64,000 bases of DNA from Lota lota (Eukaryota; Chordata; Actinopteri; Gadiformes; Lotidae), in contig JACYXH010000816.1 of NCBI GenBank assembly GCA_026745465.1, positions 1,082,001-1,146,000 of the forward strand. The letters are read 5' to 3'. A model generated the notes under the pieces. The model was not told the DNA's origin and searched no databases. It saw only the letters and a program-made list of their open reading frames with translations. Within the stretch, counting starts at the first letter, position 1. Each line of letters begins with the position of its first letter. Made by a program: the position numbers and the translations under genes. Positions 23,445 to 34,640 of the stretch are shown piece by piece.

Positions 23445-25185
23445 GAGGGTTGCCTGAAACTTGCAGAACCAGGACATCTTGATACCAAACGACACCCATT
23501 GAGAGTCTAACTCGGATAAACGTCGACACATTTCGGTGGATAATTTGTGAGGTATATACTTGTTAGAAGATTGGAATGGATTTTTGTACCCCAGCTACAC
23601 CTCTCACTAATTGGTAGCAAAGAATCAAATGACTAAGGGTAAGAAAAATCTTGAAAGGAGACTAACGATGAAAGGTTAAGAAAGAGAAGCTATTCTTTAT
23701 TTTGCGTTCCTGTTTAGAAATGGTTTGCTTTGCAACTTCATTTTCAGTTTAAATCGAGCATGGCCATCATTGAAGTCACGGGTGTGTTCTGATCTAGGAA
23801 GCATCATTTTCACAGTCCCACAGAGCGTGTGGCGTGAGAGCATTTGGAGAGGGTCATTTGCGTCTGACGCTCAACGCGTGAGAGTTGGCAGCTCTGCTCA
23901 TAGATCTAAAAATGAATTCATCTTTTAGTCACTTTTCAAATCGAACAATCGAAACATTTCTGAATGACGAGTGCGAGAGAGGACTCTGGACGTAATGATT
24001 CTCGAGCCTTCATGTCAACCTATAGCAACAAATCCTCTGATGATAGTGAGCTCATTTAAAATTGGATGGCTATTTGTATGATTGTGTGCTTCATTTCTGA
24101 GTTGTACACGGCCCAGAGTGAAGGATGCCATGTGCTTAAATTGACCGAAAACTTTGAATGACTAAACCATCTAGAAAGTAGTAAAGTTAGCACTTATAAA
24201 AGTAGTCAAACAGATGTATTGTGACTTCAGCACAAATTTGCCACTTTCCTTAAATATAACATTAAATGGCATTTTCAGTGTATCTTCCGTAATATGGCAT
24301 ATTAAGTAAACGAGGATATTATAACTGAATACGAATGTTTTATTCTCCAACTGATGTCCTTGCTCGGATTCTGGAAGAGCGTCAAAGCATGCTTACTTTT
24401 GCATGCCTGTTACATGCTTTGTATGCGGGAAAGCCAGAGTAAAGTACCAGTAAAAGTATTATTTTTTACCGGCCGAGGTGTCAACATTATCACAATCAAA
24501 TTAATCTTCAGGTGAAGAGGATGGTACCTGGATGTCAAATAACTACTAAAAAGTCAAACAAATAATACATAAAAGATTAAAGTTTTGACTCCATGGTGTC
24601 TGAATGTTTGCAGACAGGTTTTAGTGAACGGAAGATAATGACCATGTACCGTTTACCTTCCTGTTTACCACCCTTGCGTCTCACTCTTTCTGAGATGTGT
24701 TACATAAACACAACCAAATGATGGTATTTTATATTTTTTGTCACTGGATTTATTGTGGAAGGGGTTTTCATCAAGTTACCCTTTTAAAATTATAGCAGGG
24801 ACAAAAATGGAAATGTCATCTAGTCTCAAACGTTCTGTCCACATTCTGAAAAAAAGATCATTCAGCCGTAAATGAATGGCTGACATTTATTGGGCACAGG
24901 ACAGTGTAACATAAGGGGCTCAGTGAATGTTGGATAGATGTCTAGCTGTAATTGGGAATGCGTGCTCGTTCCCCATCAGTCCGTCAGCATTAACAGCTTC
25001 ATGCATACGGCACTTATCTTGGAACTTTGTTGCCCTTTGATTTCCGACTTAATTTGAGTACCAACTATAAGTGAATCTATTTATTTCGGACATATATAGA
25101 TGTGATCTCAAATGACCTTGTAAATAGTGGTTTATGGGGTCTATATTCAGCACTGGTCAAACTGTTGTTTTTAATGAATGCTAAC
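23445..25185. other. Unassigned AT-rich DNA
   Basis: Nothing recognisable as a gene, RNA or repeat. Confidence 0.45.
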
Positions 25186-25187
25186 GC

Positions 25188-25188
<1 letters not shown>

Positions 25189-25273
<85 letters not shown>
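25189..25273. repeat. (TG)n microsatellite, about 42 units
   Basis: Eighty-five bases of uninterrupted TG. The 240-residue minus-strand frame that crosses it reads poly-His/Thr here and poly-Gly at the next poly-C tract, so it is not a gene. Confidence 0.97.
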
Positions 25274-25275
<2 letters not shown>

Positions 25276-25355
25276 AAGTTTCCAAATGGCCTGAAGCACT
25301 GCCCACGGTGTTCTACACTATTCACAGCCCCCCAAACACAACCACAGGGTAATCG

Positions 25356-25378
25356 CCCCCCCCCCCCCCCCCCCCCCC
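25356..25378. repeat. Poly-C tract (23 C)
   Basis: Uninterrupted C homopolymer about 80 bases after the TG array. Confidence 0.97.
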
Positions 25379-25735
25379 ACACATGGGGGGTGCTCATGAC
25401 CTTTGCCCTAGGGTGCGAGACCTCCATTTGCACACAGTAAAAGTTGGGCATGAGAAGAGATCTCGTGCAGTTCTCATGTGTCCTATTCAACTCATTTTCT
25501 TCTCGACTTGAATCAGTCTCTCCAATTTCGCAATCATAAATCATAAAAAACCATTTTTTTACTTTTGCTAATTTCAAAGGACAAATCATCACAAAATTGC
25601 ACCTACATTTTTTGTTTAAGAAAAGCTGCTGCAAAATCATTTCTGGCCGCAACAATCCCAAAAAAATTGAGGACCGTTTCCACAAAGCCATTCCCTCTGA
25701 CGAGACCTGGCTACAGTAAAACCCTTCGCTTACAG

Positions 25736-26085
25736 TGTCTCTGGAACACAGCCTACCGGGTGTCTCTGGAACACAGCCTACCGGGTGTCTCTGGAACACA
25801 GCCTACCGGGTGTCTCTGGAACACAGCCTACCGGGTGTCTCTGGAACACAGCCTACCGGGTGTCTCTGGAACACAGCCTACCGGGTGTCTCTGGAACACA
25901 GCCTACCGGGTGTCTCTGGAACACAGCCTACCGGGTGTCTCTGGAACACAGCCTACCGGGTGTCTCTGGAACACAGCCTACCGGGTGTCTCTGGAACACA
26001 GCCTACCGGGTGTCTCTGGAACACAGCCTACCGGGTGTCTCTGGAACACAGCCTACCGCGTGTCTCTGGAACACAGCCTACCGGG
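25736..26085. repeat. 25-bp minisatellite, 14 copies
   Basis: Fourteen head-to-tail units of exactly 25 bp, beginning tgtctctggaacacagccta and ending ccggg. Thirteen of the fourteen copies are identical; only the thirteenth differs, with ccgcg at the end. Such homogeneity points to recent expansion or ongoing conversion. Because 25 is not a multiple of three, the array reads through all three frames in turn, and the open frames of 119 to 212 residues are products of the repeat. There are no spacers, so it is not a CRISPR array. Confidence 0.97.
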
Positions 26086-26089
26086 TGTT

Positions 26090-27350
26090 GCTGACAACCA
26101 CGAAACAACAGCCGCTAAGTTGGGAGGCCTCCACAGGACCAGATGCCAGAGAGCAACTCTCGCAGCTCCCAGGATGCAACCCACTCAACCTGCTGTCTGC
26201 TGAGCTGCGCCTGATGGATGGCAGCCATTCTCCTGCTGGATGACCTGTTTGATGACCCCCACACCCCAGGAACCCCAACACTGACACATATGGTGATGAC
26301 TCCATTGACAACATGTCCTATGTCAGGGATGTGGGAATGTTCCAAACCACCTTCAGAGTTATATTTTCCCCAAATTATGTTCTGAATTGTGTACCTGAAG
26401 AAGCCATGGTAATATGACGGTAATATTATCTTTTTGTATGAGTTAGCAGTTCCATGTGAAAATAAAGAAATACAGACAGTTACGACTCAATTCAAATAAT
26501 CCTGGTGTAGGTGTAGTAGTTCCCTTTAGTTTAGTTCACATCCACCTAGTTTTCCATCAAATCATATGGTGTTTGATCTAATCGTTGCGTCACTAAAAAC
26601 AAGAGATAACGATATTTTATTTTAAACTGCTCTTGATGTTTCGTTTTAGTGGACTACATTTGGCCCAAGGCTACTCTAACAGATCTCAAATACTCCTATT
26701 TGGGATCTACAAATATGGGTGATCCTGACCCAAATATGGGTCATCATTTAGCAAGCAGTAATGGAAGAACATTGCTCTCATGCTCTGTTAACATAATGTA
26801 GTTCTACATCAAGGTTATCATCCGTAGACTATTCTACAATTAGATTAAATCAAAGTGTTAATGGAAGGACTGCAGCTGCACATATCTGAATTATTGATGT
26901 TGAACTACTATTTTGGATTTCACTCCCAATTATCAGCCTCATATTATACTCAAAATAGCGTGCAACCTTATTTTTCTTAAAATCGGGTAAAATAAATTAA
27001 TGATATTTGGCTCCTGATCAGATCCTTTACCTGATGCCATGTGAACTAATTGACTGCAAACACTATTGTTTCGTTCAATATTTCATTCCTTAAATTCCTG
27101 TATGGTTATAAATTGGAGGAATTTGAGAGGTAAAATGAATCGTGGAGAGCTCCGCAGAAACAACAAGGGGGAAGGAACTTAAAGCTATACAGGCCAACAT
27201 AAGATAGTCAAGTCAACGCACGCCCATCCTCAGCCAAGCCTTCCGATTCACTCACCATTTCCTCCATGGAATGGGAAATTGGAGTGAGGAAAAGCGCTTG
27301 GAGTTGGGAGTGTGTGTGATGGATGATTTCCGGATGGTTGAACACCAGAT
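26090..27350. other. Unassigned DNA; GC-richer segment 26090-26330
   Basis: The 240 bases directly after the minisatellite are richer in G and C and look exon-like in composition, but I recognise no protein in any frame. The rest is AT-rich. Confidence 0.35.
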
Positions 27351-27354
27351 TGAC

Positions 27355-27391
27355 GGGGGGGGACGACGGGGGGGGGGGGGGGGGGGGGGGG
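27355..27391. repeat. Poly-G tract
   Basis: Eight G (27355-27362), an acgac interruption, then 24 uninterrupted G (27368-27391). Confidence 0.95.
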
Positions 27392-27394
27392 TAA

Positions 27395-28270
27395 GCTTTG
27401 CAAGGTCTGATTGGGTGGTACAGAGATGGTGCAGGCAGGTACAGCGCAGAGTGATACAATTGTCTAGGCTTGGGAGAGAAAGTGATTTGATATAGAGTGC
27501 TTTCAACTTAATATGATGTTATACAGCAATACGAGCCCCAGCTTATATTCACAATCAAGATATTGAATGTGATCGTGGAAGAGGTTTAAGCATGAGAGAA
27601 AAGTGTGTGAGAAAGGGCATGGGGGGGATGTAAAATAGACAGGCAGGGAATTAGCTAAGAAGATACATGAAAATCAAGGAGATGTATGATGATGTATGCT
27701 AGGTATCTCCCTGGCTCTTACATTCACTGGGTCTGACCCCCTACTCTTTCTTCTAATACTGTTTCTGCACAACAACATTCTCATGTGTGTGTGTTTTTTG
27801 TTGTTGTTGTCGTCGTGTGTTTGTGAGTGACATGTGACAGGCAGTTTCCCACATGTCGTTGTGGAGCATTTGCGGTAGGGACCAGTAAGACCAGACACTT
27901 GCTTAGTATAGTCTCAGACCAACATCTATGGCAAAGACATCTGGAGGAGGGACAGCAGGCCCAAATAAAGAAAACACCTGAGGAGGGGATTCAGACACCG
28001 TGTTTAATCGGAATCTAAATGGAGGACATCAGGGGACTGTGGAAAGGAGGCAGAGAGGGAGAGAGAGAGTGCAAAGCAAATACAGAGGGAGAGCGGTACA
28101 ATACATATCACTGTGACTTAAAGGAGATAAAGTGCAACGCTGAGGTAGGGAGAGAGAGACAGTGAGGATGAGAGTGCAGATATTAGTGCATTTATTGTGA
28201 CTCCTGGAGAGAGCTAGCTGTCTGTTTGACTTAGTGTTAACTCATCTGCTAATGCGCTGCAAGGTCCCTG
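27395..28270. other. Unassigned DNA with purine-rich patch
   Basis: No gene is supported. Loose GA-rich sequence lies at about 28040-28170. Confidence 0.4.
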
Positions 28271-28277
28271 GCTGTCT

Positions 28278-28496
28278 GTGCACATGCACGTACACACATG
28301 CACGTACACACATGCACGTACACACATGCACGTACACACATGCACGTACACACATGCACGTACACACATGCACGTACACATATGCACGTACACACATGCA
28401 CGTACACACATGCACTTACACACATGCACATAAACATATGTATGCACACACATGCACGCACACACATGAACGTACACATATGCACGCACACACGTT
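28278..28496. repeat. 14-bp minisatellite (acacatgcacgtac)
   Basis: About eleven near-identical 14-bp units to about 28430, then degenerate units (acttac, acataaac, acgcac) to about 28496. It is built on an AC background. The Thr/His and Cys/Val frames of 90-118 residues come from it. Confidence 0.95.
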
Positions 28497-28683
28497 TTTG
28501 TATTTGTTCAGGCTCTTGTACCTGTGTATTTGCACTAGAACTTTCAGGCAAGCTTGTGTACATTCAAACACTGTGTCTGTGTTATCTTGAATGTACACAC
28601 TAGAAATGTAACATCAATATGATGACCAGGATTACTGGGGAAACTAGGTTTAGGTTAATGCAGGGAATATTTATACTGACAAA

Positions 28684-28740
28684 TGCACTTATTGTAAGTC
28701 GCTTTGGATAAAAGCGTCTGCTAAATGCCCTAAATGTGAA
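28684..28740 (+). mobile_element. L2-type LINE (or LINE-derived) 3' tail
   Basis: The motif tgtaagtcgctttggataaa followed by agcgtctgctaaatg is the widespread 3' tail of teleost L2 elements and SINEs that borrow it. Nothing identifiable from the same element lies upstream. A similar tail ends the L2 fossil at 58.9 kb. Confidence 0.75.
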
Positions 28741-28744
28741 TTAA

Positions 28745-30030
28745 TATGACAAGATTGCACTCTTTGATATGCATGTGAAACAAACAGCTAGCATTTTTTT
28801 TTCTCTGGGCAAATCAGGTGTCATTTCCCACTCACTTCAACTTTACTCAAGATCAGATATAGTTTTGATATATGATGTACGTTATTACTTCCAGATGGGA
28901 AATTAGGGTATTAAGGACTTTTACACAAGGATATACACCCGATGAGTTGAAGGACAAACACAATGGTAGTTACTGTGGTGGAAATGTCCCATATATTATT
29001 CAGCACTTTTATATATAGATTGGCATCACATTAGTATCAGTATCATATTATGCAGCCTGGCACTAAAAACGTCATCACTTACAGTAACTGAACATAGAGT
29101 GAGTAATGCTTTTAAAGACTGGGGTTGGGCAGGAGACAATTTTGCAGCTTCTTCACTTTATTTTCTACAACATCTGCCAAATAAGCATGTCACGTATGAA
29201 GGAAGCAGCCAAAAGTCTGGAATACCAGAAATAAATAAGTTGTTATTCCTTCCCTTACAGGATCAAATTCTTTAAGAGATGTCCCAAAAAGGTTCTGCTT
29301 ATTTCTGTTGACTCATTAGTTATTTAGGAGACACTTTGATCCGTTGCAGCACTAAGGGACTACGGTGACATGTTGTTAAGTAGCAGGTAAGGGGTTTGGC
29401 CTCTTGGATTACAGGACGGTCACAGGTGGGCTGGTGACATTGGGGATTGCGAATCATTTTTGACATGTGACAAAAAAAAAGAGCTAATGCCCTGCTTAAC
29501 ACACCCATTTGAATCACGTTTACCGAGACACGGTAGTCTGACATCATGGAAAAGATGGCGTCGTTAGCCGAAAAAAACAAGCCCACAATCGAGTGTTTAA
29601 TGACCCTTTAAATCCCAGCGACATCTCGGATAGTGGCTGGGAAAAATGACACCGGCACAATGCTTTAAGACAACCCCAGGTAATAAACGTGCCCGGTATC
29701 TAACCATCCCCTCAGCGTGTGTGCAGCATAAAGGAAGCATACTTAAGTCCCCCCACTTCCAACCCCCCACACCTCCAGCAGAAATGGAATGTTTATTGTA
29801 TTTCCAATTTTGGCCCAAGGTCCCGCATTACTGGAAATAAGTACAGGCTACGTTGACGATAGGATCAGTTAGGAGGAAAATTCTATACAGGAATCATGTC
29901 CCTTGTCCAACAACTTGCTGATAATCTCCGCCTATAACAAGATAAAGTGTGGCCCATCGTTCTGCTGATGTCAACTTATTTTATTAAACAAAGCTCATCT
30001 CTAAAACCATTCTCGAAGAAACTCTTTACA
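28745..30030. other. Unassigned DNA
   Basis: No gene is supported. The segment 28880-28919 shares ccagatgggaaattagggt with the dispersed-repeat tail at 7.36 kb, so it may be another decayed copy. Confidence 0.4.
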
Positions 30031-30032
30031 AT

Positions 30033-30034
<2 letters not shown>

Positions 30035-30085
<51 letters not shown>
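30035..30085. repeat. (TG)n microsatellite
   Basis: Fifty-one bases of pure TG. Confidence 0.97.
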
Positions 30086-30086
<1 letters not shown>

Positions 30087-30757
30087 AGAGGACAGCTCTG
30101 ATTGCTTTTAAATGGTTCAGCAAAACTGCCAAGGTGCCCCTGAGCAGAAAGCTCAACACCTAGGTATGTTGCATGTGTGCAACCACTAGATTGGACGCGG
30201 TGTCTAGTATTGTTGTTGTTTCTTCCTAACTTCTTTTTTCCCCACAGCGTTTAGCAATGCTGCATTATTTACCGGTGTCACAGAACACCATTTGCATATT
30301 TATACACATCTGCTTTGCATATTTGCTAGTTTTGCTCATTCACTCTGTAGGCTTCTGGGTAGAGCCACCGATGGTGTGGCTAAGCAGCCACTGTGGCAGC
30401 ACATCCAGGCCGGAGCAGTGGAGCAGTGTTGACAGTTTAATACTTTGTTCAGTACCCACACATTGTCCAGAACACCCAAAACGACCCAGCCAGTTGAATT
30501 ATTTGAACTAACATACTAGTCAAAGAGGGTAGCATTGCCGAGTTTTAAATAGATGTCTCATTGTAAATGTATAGTACCCAATCATGACACTAGGGTACAA
30601 CAAAAGTTATATTATTGACATATTTGTTTTAGTGTGCCAGAGTAGCAGCAAATTCAATGGCTGGTAACTGCAGCAGTTTGTCAATAGTGGTGGGCTGGCA
30701 AACCCCTTAGTGTATACATTAAAGCCCATTATACTTCACTTATACGAGACACTTGTG

Positions 30758-30886
30758 CACACACACACACACACACACACACCCCCACAGAATAAAAAAA
30801 AACACAAAACTGACACATACACGAAACAGAAACACACACCCACTTTCACAGAAACTTACACACAAAACACACACACACACACACAC
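30758..30886. repeat. AC-rich region with two pure (AC)n tracts
   Basis: Pure AC at 30758-30782 and 30868-30886, with AC/A-rich degenerate sequence between. Confidence 0.9.
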
Positions 30887-30899
30887 CTTCAGTTGGGGC

Positions 30900-32445
30900 T
30901 CTCATGCCTCTGCTTGAGACTCCTGCACATTCACACCAGGAAACTGGCAAGCTGATCGATAGGTCAGTGAGCAATTGGCTGCTGCGTTGTGGACAAGGAG
31001 GAGAGAGAGTAAGGGAGTGCAATATGGCGGCTTCAGAGGGATTGTCAGAGATGGAGGGTTGAGACTTACGGAAATATATCTGCTGGAGGAGAAGAGAGGG
31101 GAGTGAGATGAGAAGTCTTTAAAGGCGGTCAGGAAAATAGAACAAGTGGATTGAGAGAGGTTTAGGAGAGGAGGGAGAGAAAGAAAATAGATATACTGTG
31201 TAGGTGCAGGGGAAGAATAAAAGGAGATAAAGGGTGATGCGGTGAAGCTGGATGGCTGCAGACTCGTCTGTTTTTTGCTGTAAGCTGAAAAGTTGCCTAC
31301 TCTGCTTCGGTAGCTAATCAATTTCAGGCTCCTTGCCTCATTCTGTAGAAAACAAGTCTTTCCTTTTTTTTTTGCTGTGGATTTATTGACACCCTTGGAG
31401 ATCTTTTTAAAGCAGCTATAACCAAAGTTATGTTTAGAATTGTGCCTTAGGTTTTCATTTGGGAAGAGGAAGTAAATTGGCTTCAAACTGTAGTCATGGC
31501 AAGTTACAACAAATTCATTGGGTCTATTTTCCATAAAGCGTGCCAGGTTTATTTGCATAGCCCCTTAAACCTTAAATTATCTGTATAATTTGTCATAAGG
31601 ATGCAGGCTAATATATGGGTATTTGAAGTTCAATAAGCTGAAATAATAAATGTGATTGTGAAGACGTTAAATGCTTGGGTGTGCAAGTTATAGGGATAAA
31701 GCTGGAGATTCCCTTAACTATGAACATCCATACGCTGCCAGAGGGTGAAAAGTCACCCTGCTTGTATTAAATCCAAAGTATCTCCTTAGTATGTTAGCAT
31801 AAATTGTCCACATTAACTCCCATAAAGTGTTAATCTGGCTTTAGTATAAGTGCAGTAAGGAAATTGGAAGGAAGCAGTGAATGGGAAGAGGTCAAGATCC
31901 ATCTAAAAGGATATCATATGTCAGAGTCCTCCCTATTGTGGTCAGTCTTTTGGACTTGCCCGTAAGGTGCAACTGATGAGTGAAATCCTCCGCTCAAATC
32001 AGCTGCATGTGCATGGCTGGGCTAAAAACATATTAGATAACATAGTGTTTTACTTTTTCAATGTAAAACCATCCACCCCTGTGTGTAGGTAATGGTGGAT
32101 TGCTGGTGAAGGGTTTTTGGTAGCCAACCAAAATGTTTCTATATTTGTTTGTGATTGTGGTAAAAATTTAAAAAGTGTAATATATGTAACGTCAAAATGT
32201 CTGTATTGAGTTAACGTTTACATTGACTAATTCAGCAGGACTCTTGTATCCAAAGCATATAATCAAATTGGAGTTGAAAAGCAAAGGTGCTGGGCAACCT
32301 AGTCAAAAGATACATCAGATCAAAATCAGAGAGCAAGGTTTTTGTAAAGGGAGTCCAAAACCACACGTATAACAGCTGCAGCTAAAGTTACAATAGAGTT
32401 CAAACATGTGGCGGTAGGCGGTGTGTGTTTGAGCGGCAGGTCAAT
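30900..32445. other. Unassigned DNA; purine tract and long minus-strand open frame
   Basis: The plus strand at about 31000-31220 is purine-rich. A 218-residue minus-strand frame (30902-31558) runs through it; its C-terminal half is Ser/Pro/Leu-rich as expected from pyrimidine-rich DNA, and I recognise no domain. I treat the frame as a composition effect. Confidence 0.4.
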
Positions 32446-32450
32446 CGATT

Positions 32451-32656
32451 CTTTTCACAGAGGCTTCATCGGAGGACAAACCCAGGTATCCCTTAAAATA
32501 CATTATGGTTGTGCTCCTTTTATGTATGAGGGCATGAGTAGTAGACTAAAATAATGAAGTATGCTACCCATGCCCTGGTTCATAAAAGGAGCAGATGCAT
32601 ACTTTGTTTTATGGGGGATACCTGTGTTTGTCCTACGACGCTGCCTCTGTGAAAAG
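32451..32656. mobile_element. 206-bp hairpin (palindromic) element
   Basis: The two halves are inverted copies over about 95 bases each. The left half starts cttttcacagaggc and passes through aggacaaacccaggtatccc to tgctccttttatg; the right half mirrors it, with ggttcataaaaggagcagat, ggggatacctgtgtttgtcc and gcctctgtgaaaag. The spacer is about ten bases. It has no coding capacity. It behaves like a foldback MITE and shares its core with the hairpin at 61007-61090. Confidence 0.8.
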
Positions 32657-33169
32657 TGTCTATTGTCCTTCAGCGAGCCCTTAATCAGCGTGACCGAGTT
32701 GTCTCACATCACAGTGAGGATCATGCGTTATCACCTTGCAGGGCACCTGAGGCACACACACAGGACACAAACCCTGCAGGTGTAGGAGAATGCAAGGTAT
32801 TTAACGTTTCATGCTAACTACAAAAGTAACAGATCCTCTCAACAGGCCATATCCGAACTGCAGTTTGCAAAAGAAAACACCCTATGTCTTCACATCCTAG
32901 CCCGGTGTGACAAGGTGTTACCCAATGAAACACCCTCCATAAACCTGGGCTGAGAAGGTTACCATAGGTGACGTTCTGCAGATGCCACCTGGTAGCTGCT
33001 TGCAATCGATCCTTCTTTCTGACGATTCTCTTGAGTGGAGTTGTAGATAATTTACTGAAAGAAAACAGTGCTTGTGTTTGCAATTTACATTTAAATTACA
33101 ATCGTTTTATCATAGTTACATTCTGTATTGTTATGCTTGTTAATGGGCATTTTCCCTTCCCCCCCGACA

Positions 33170-33172
<3 letters not shown>

Positions 33173-33204
<32 letters not shown>
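33173..33204. repeat. (AC)n microsatellite
   Basis: Thirty-two bases of pure AC, followed by a gcgcgcgc interruption and more AC. Confidence 0.95.
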
Positions 33205-33206
<2 letters not shown>

Positions 33207-33209
33207 ACA

Positions 33210-34070
33210 CAAGCGCGCGCGCACACACACTGTCTTACAAGGATGCAGAGCACTTGAGAAGAACCATGAAGAAACAGACTGACACATGCAGCAAACACAC
33301 TCTTATCACACCCCGTTAAAACATTTTGAAAGGTGTCTATTTGTCACCAGAGAAGGTGTCGGGAAAGGAAGCGTCAAAACGGAGAGGGGGAGGCAGGAAG
33401 AGGCCGGGGTGGATCGGGGACAGAAACGCAATAGGGGGACTGAGAAACAAAGAGAAATGATTCTCTGCGACTCGGGACTCTGAGATGAAGGCCAAGAGCG
33501 AGGGAACAGAGTGGTCAATGCGTCTCTGTCAGAACATTTTAACCTCATTCCCCTCCCCTGCTCCTCCCCCACCGCCGCCCCCTGAAAGAACAACTAAACA
33601 AAGCACCAACAACAAGTCCACACACACAGTTTGCCTCCGTAGCATCTCTTTCCATGGGCACTGTTCTGAGGCCGGATCCACGGCATGTATGACTGTCTCC
33701 TGTCTGGCCGGCTGCATCAGCGCTTCGTCAGACACTCCTCCAGGGGAGGATGGCGGGAGGGAGAGAGTGAGCATCAAAGAAGGAAGAGAGAAAATAAGGA
33801 GAGCGAGGGACAAATAAAACAGTGGCCTGTTCAGACTGCACTCGGCTGAATAAAAGTCAAAATGTTGTGAGTTGAACGTTGAGTCACGTGACTCTCAACT
33901 TTCCAGAATTGATTTTATTTTATTATTTTATATATTTATTTACGTTGTCCTTTCGTCTCATTGCATCAGTTGAGATAGCTTTTGCAAATATAAAAACGAC
34001 AATCATACACGCACTTTAGAATGCCTTCATAATTTGCTACTGGAGTAGATCCTGAAATTAGCATCTCTAC
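33210..34070. other. Unassigned DNA with E-box palindrome
   Basis: The plus strand at 33365-33480 is purine-rich. At 33881-33894 there is the perfect palindrome gagtcacgtgactc, centred on a cacgtg E-box of the USF/TFE type. No gene recognised. Confidence 0.4.
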
Positions 34071-34074
34071 GTAC

Positions 34075-34195
34075 TCCATCAAGAATCAATTTTGAATCGG
34101 GAATTGTTTCAAATCCTGCATCGATTTTGAATCTAATCCTAACCAAGAATCAAAATCGAATCAAAACCGTTATATACGAAAGAGTCACACCCCTA
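34075..34195 (-). mobile_element. hAT-like transposon terminus, minus orientation
   Basis: Read on the minus strand, the end is taggggtgtgactctttcg, followed by repeated cgattttgattc-like sequence. Many fish and other vertebrate DNA transposons of hAT type start taggggtgt and carry gattcgatt repeats just inside. The opposite end was not found. Confidence 0.5.
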
Positions 34196-34519
34196 GACTT
34201 GACCGACTGACACGCTACCACTAGAAACTACTGCAAACAACCACAAGCAAAGAAAGAAAGAAAACCCCACGTGATCATGCTGTGCACCATCCATAACTTC
34301 AGAGTCAATGACCTGCCTTGTAGCGACAGGAGATTTAAAGTCAAAGTATCCGTCTAATCCATCCCCTCATAACCCCATGTATTCTTACTGAGCTCAAACA
34401 GCACTTCAACCGCCCCCTCACCGCTGAGGCTGTTACACGCCCTTAGCTCTGGTTGTCCAGCGCCGGATACGTTTGGGAGTAATCAGGGACAACAGTGCAC
34501 TGTTCACAGACACTGTGTA

Positions 34520-34640
34520 AAGGAAAAGCTGACCCCACTTAAATTGTAAACGCCCCTCCAATTCAGTTTCAATCAGCACGTCACATCACTGCTTGATCAG
34601 CAGGTGACAGGGTAACCGCATCAGCAAATGAGAAGCTATG
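34520..34640 (+). repeat. Dispersed repeat related to 51945-52075
   Basis: The order caattcagtttc, gatcagcaggtgacagggta, then gagaagctatgcatg is repeated in diverged form as caattcactttc, gcagcaggtaacagggcg, caagctatgcatg at 51968-52062. The family is not known to me. Confidence 0.4.

Noticed and set aside
25077-25799. 240-residue minus-strand frame
   Set aside because: It is built from the (TG)n array, a poly-C tract and minisatellite units, with unrecognised sequence between.
25736-26085. CRISPR array
   Set aside because: The units are directly adjacent without spacers, and the DNA is from a vertebrate.
25565-26243. Frames of 119-212 residues over the 25-bp minisatellite
   Set aside because: The 25-bp unit is open in all plus frames. 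There is no flanking coding support.
26090-26330. Exon downstream of the 25-bp minisatellite
   Set aside because: Exon-like composition only. No frame gives a known protein and the best frames are short.
30902-31558. 218-residue minus-strand gene
   Set aside because: No recognisable domain. Much of it lies in purine-rich DNA whose complement has few stops.
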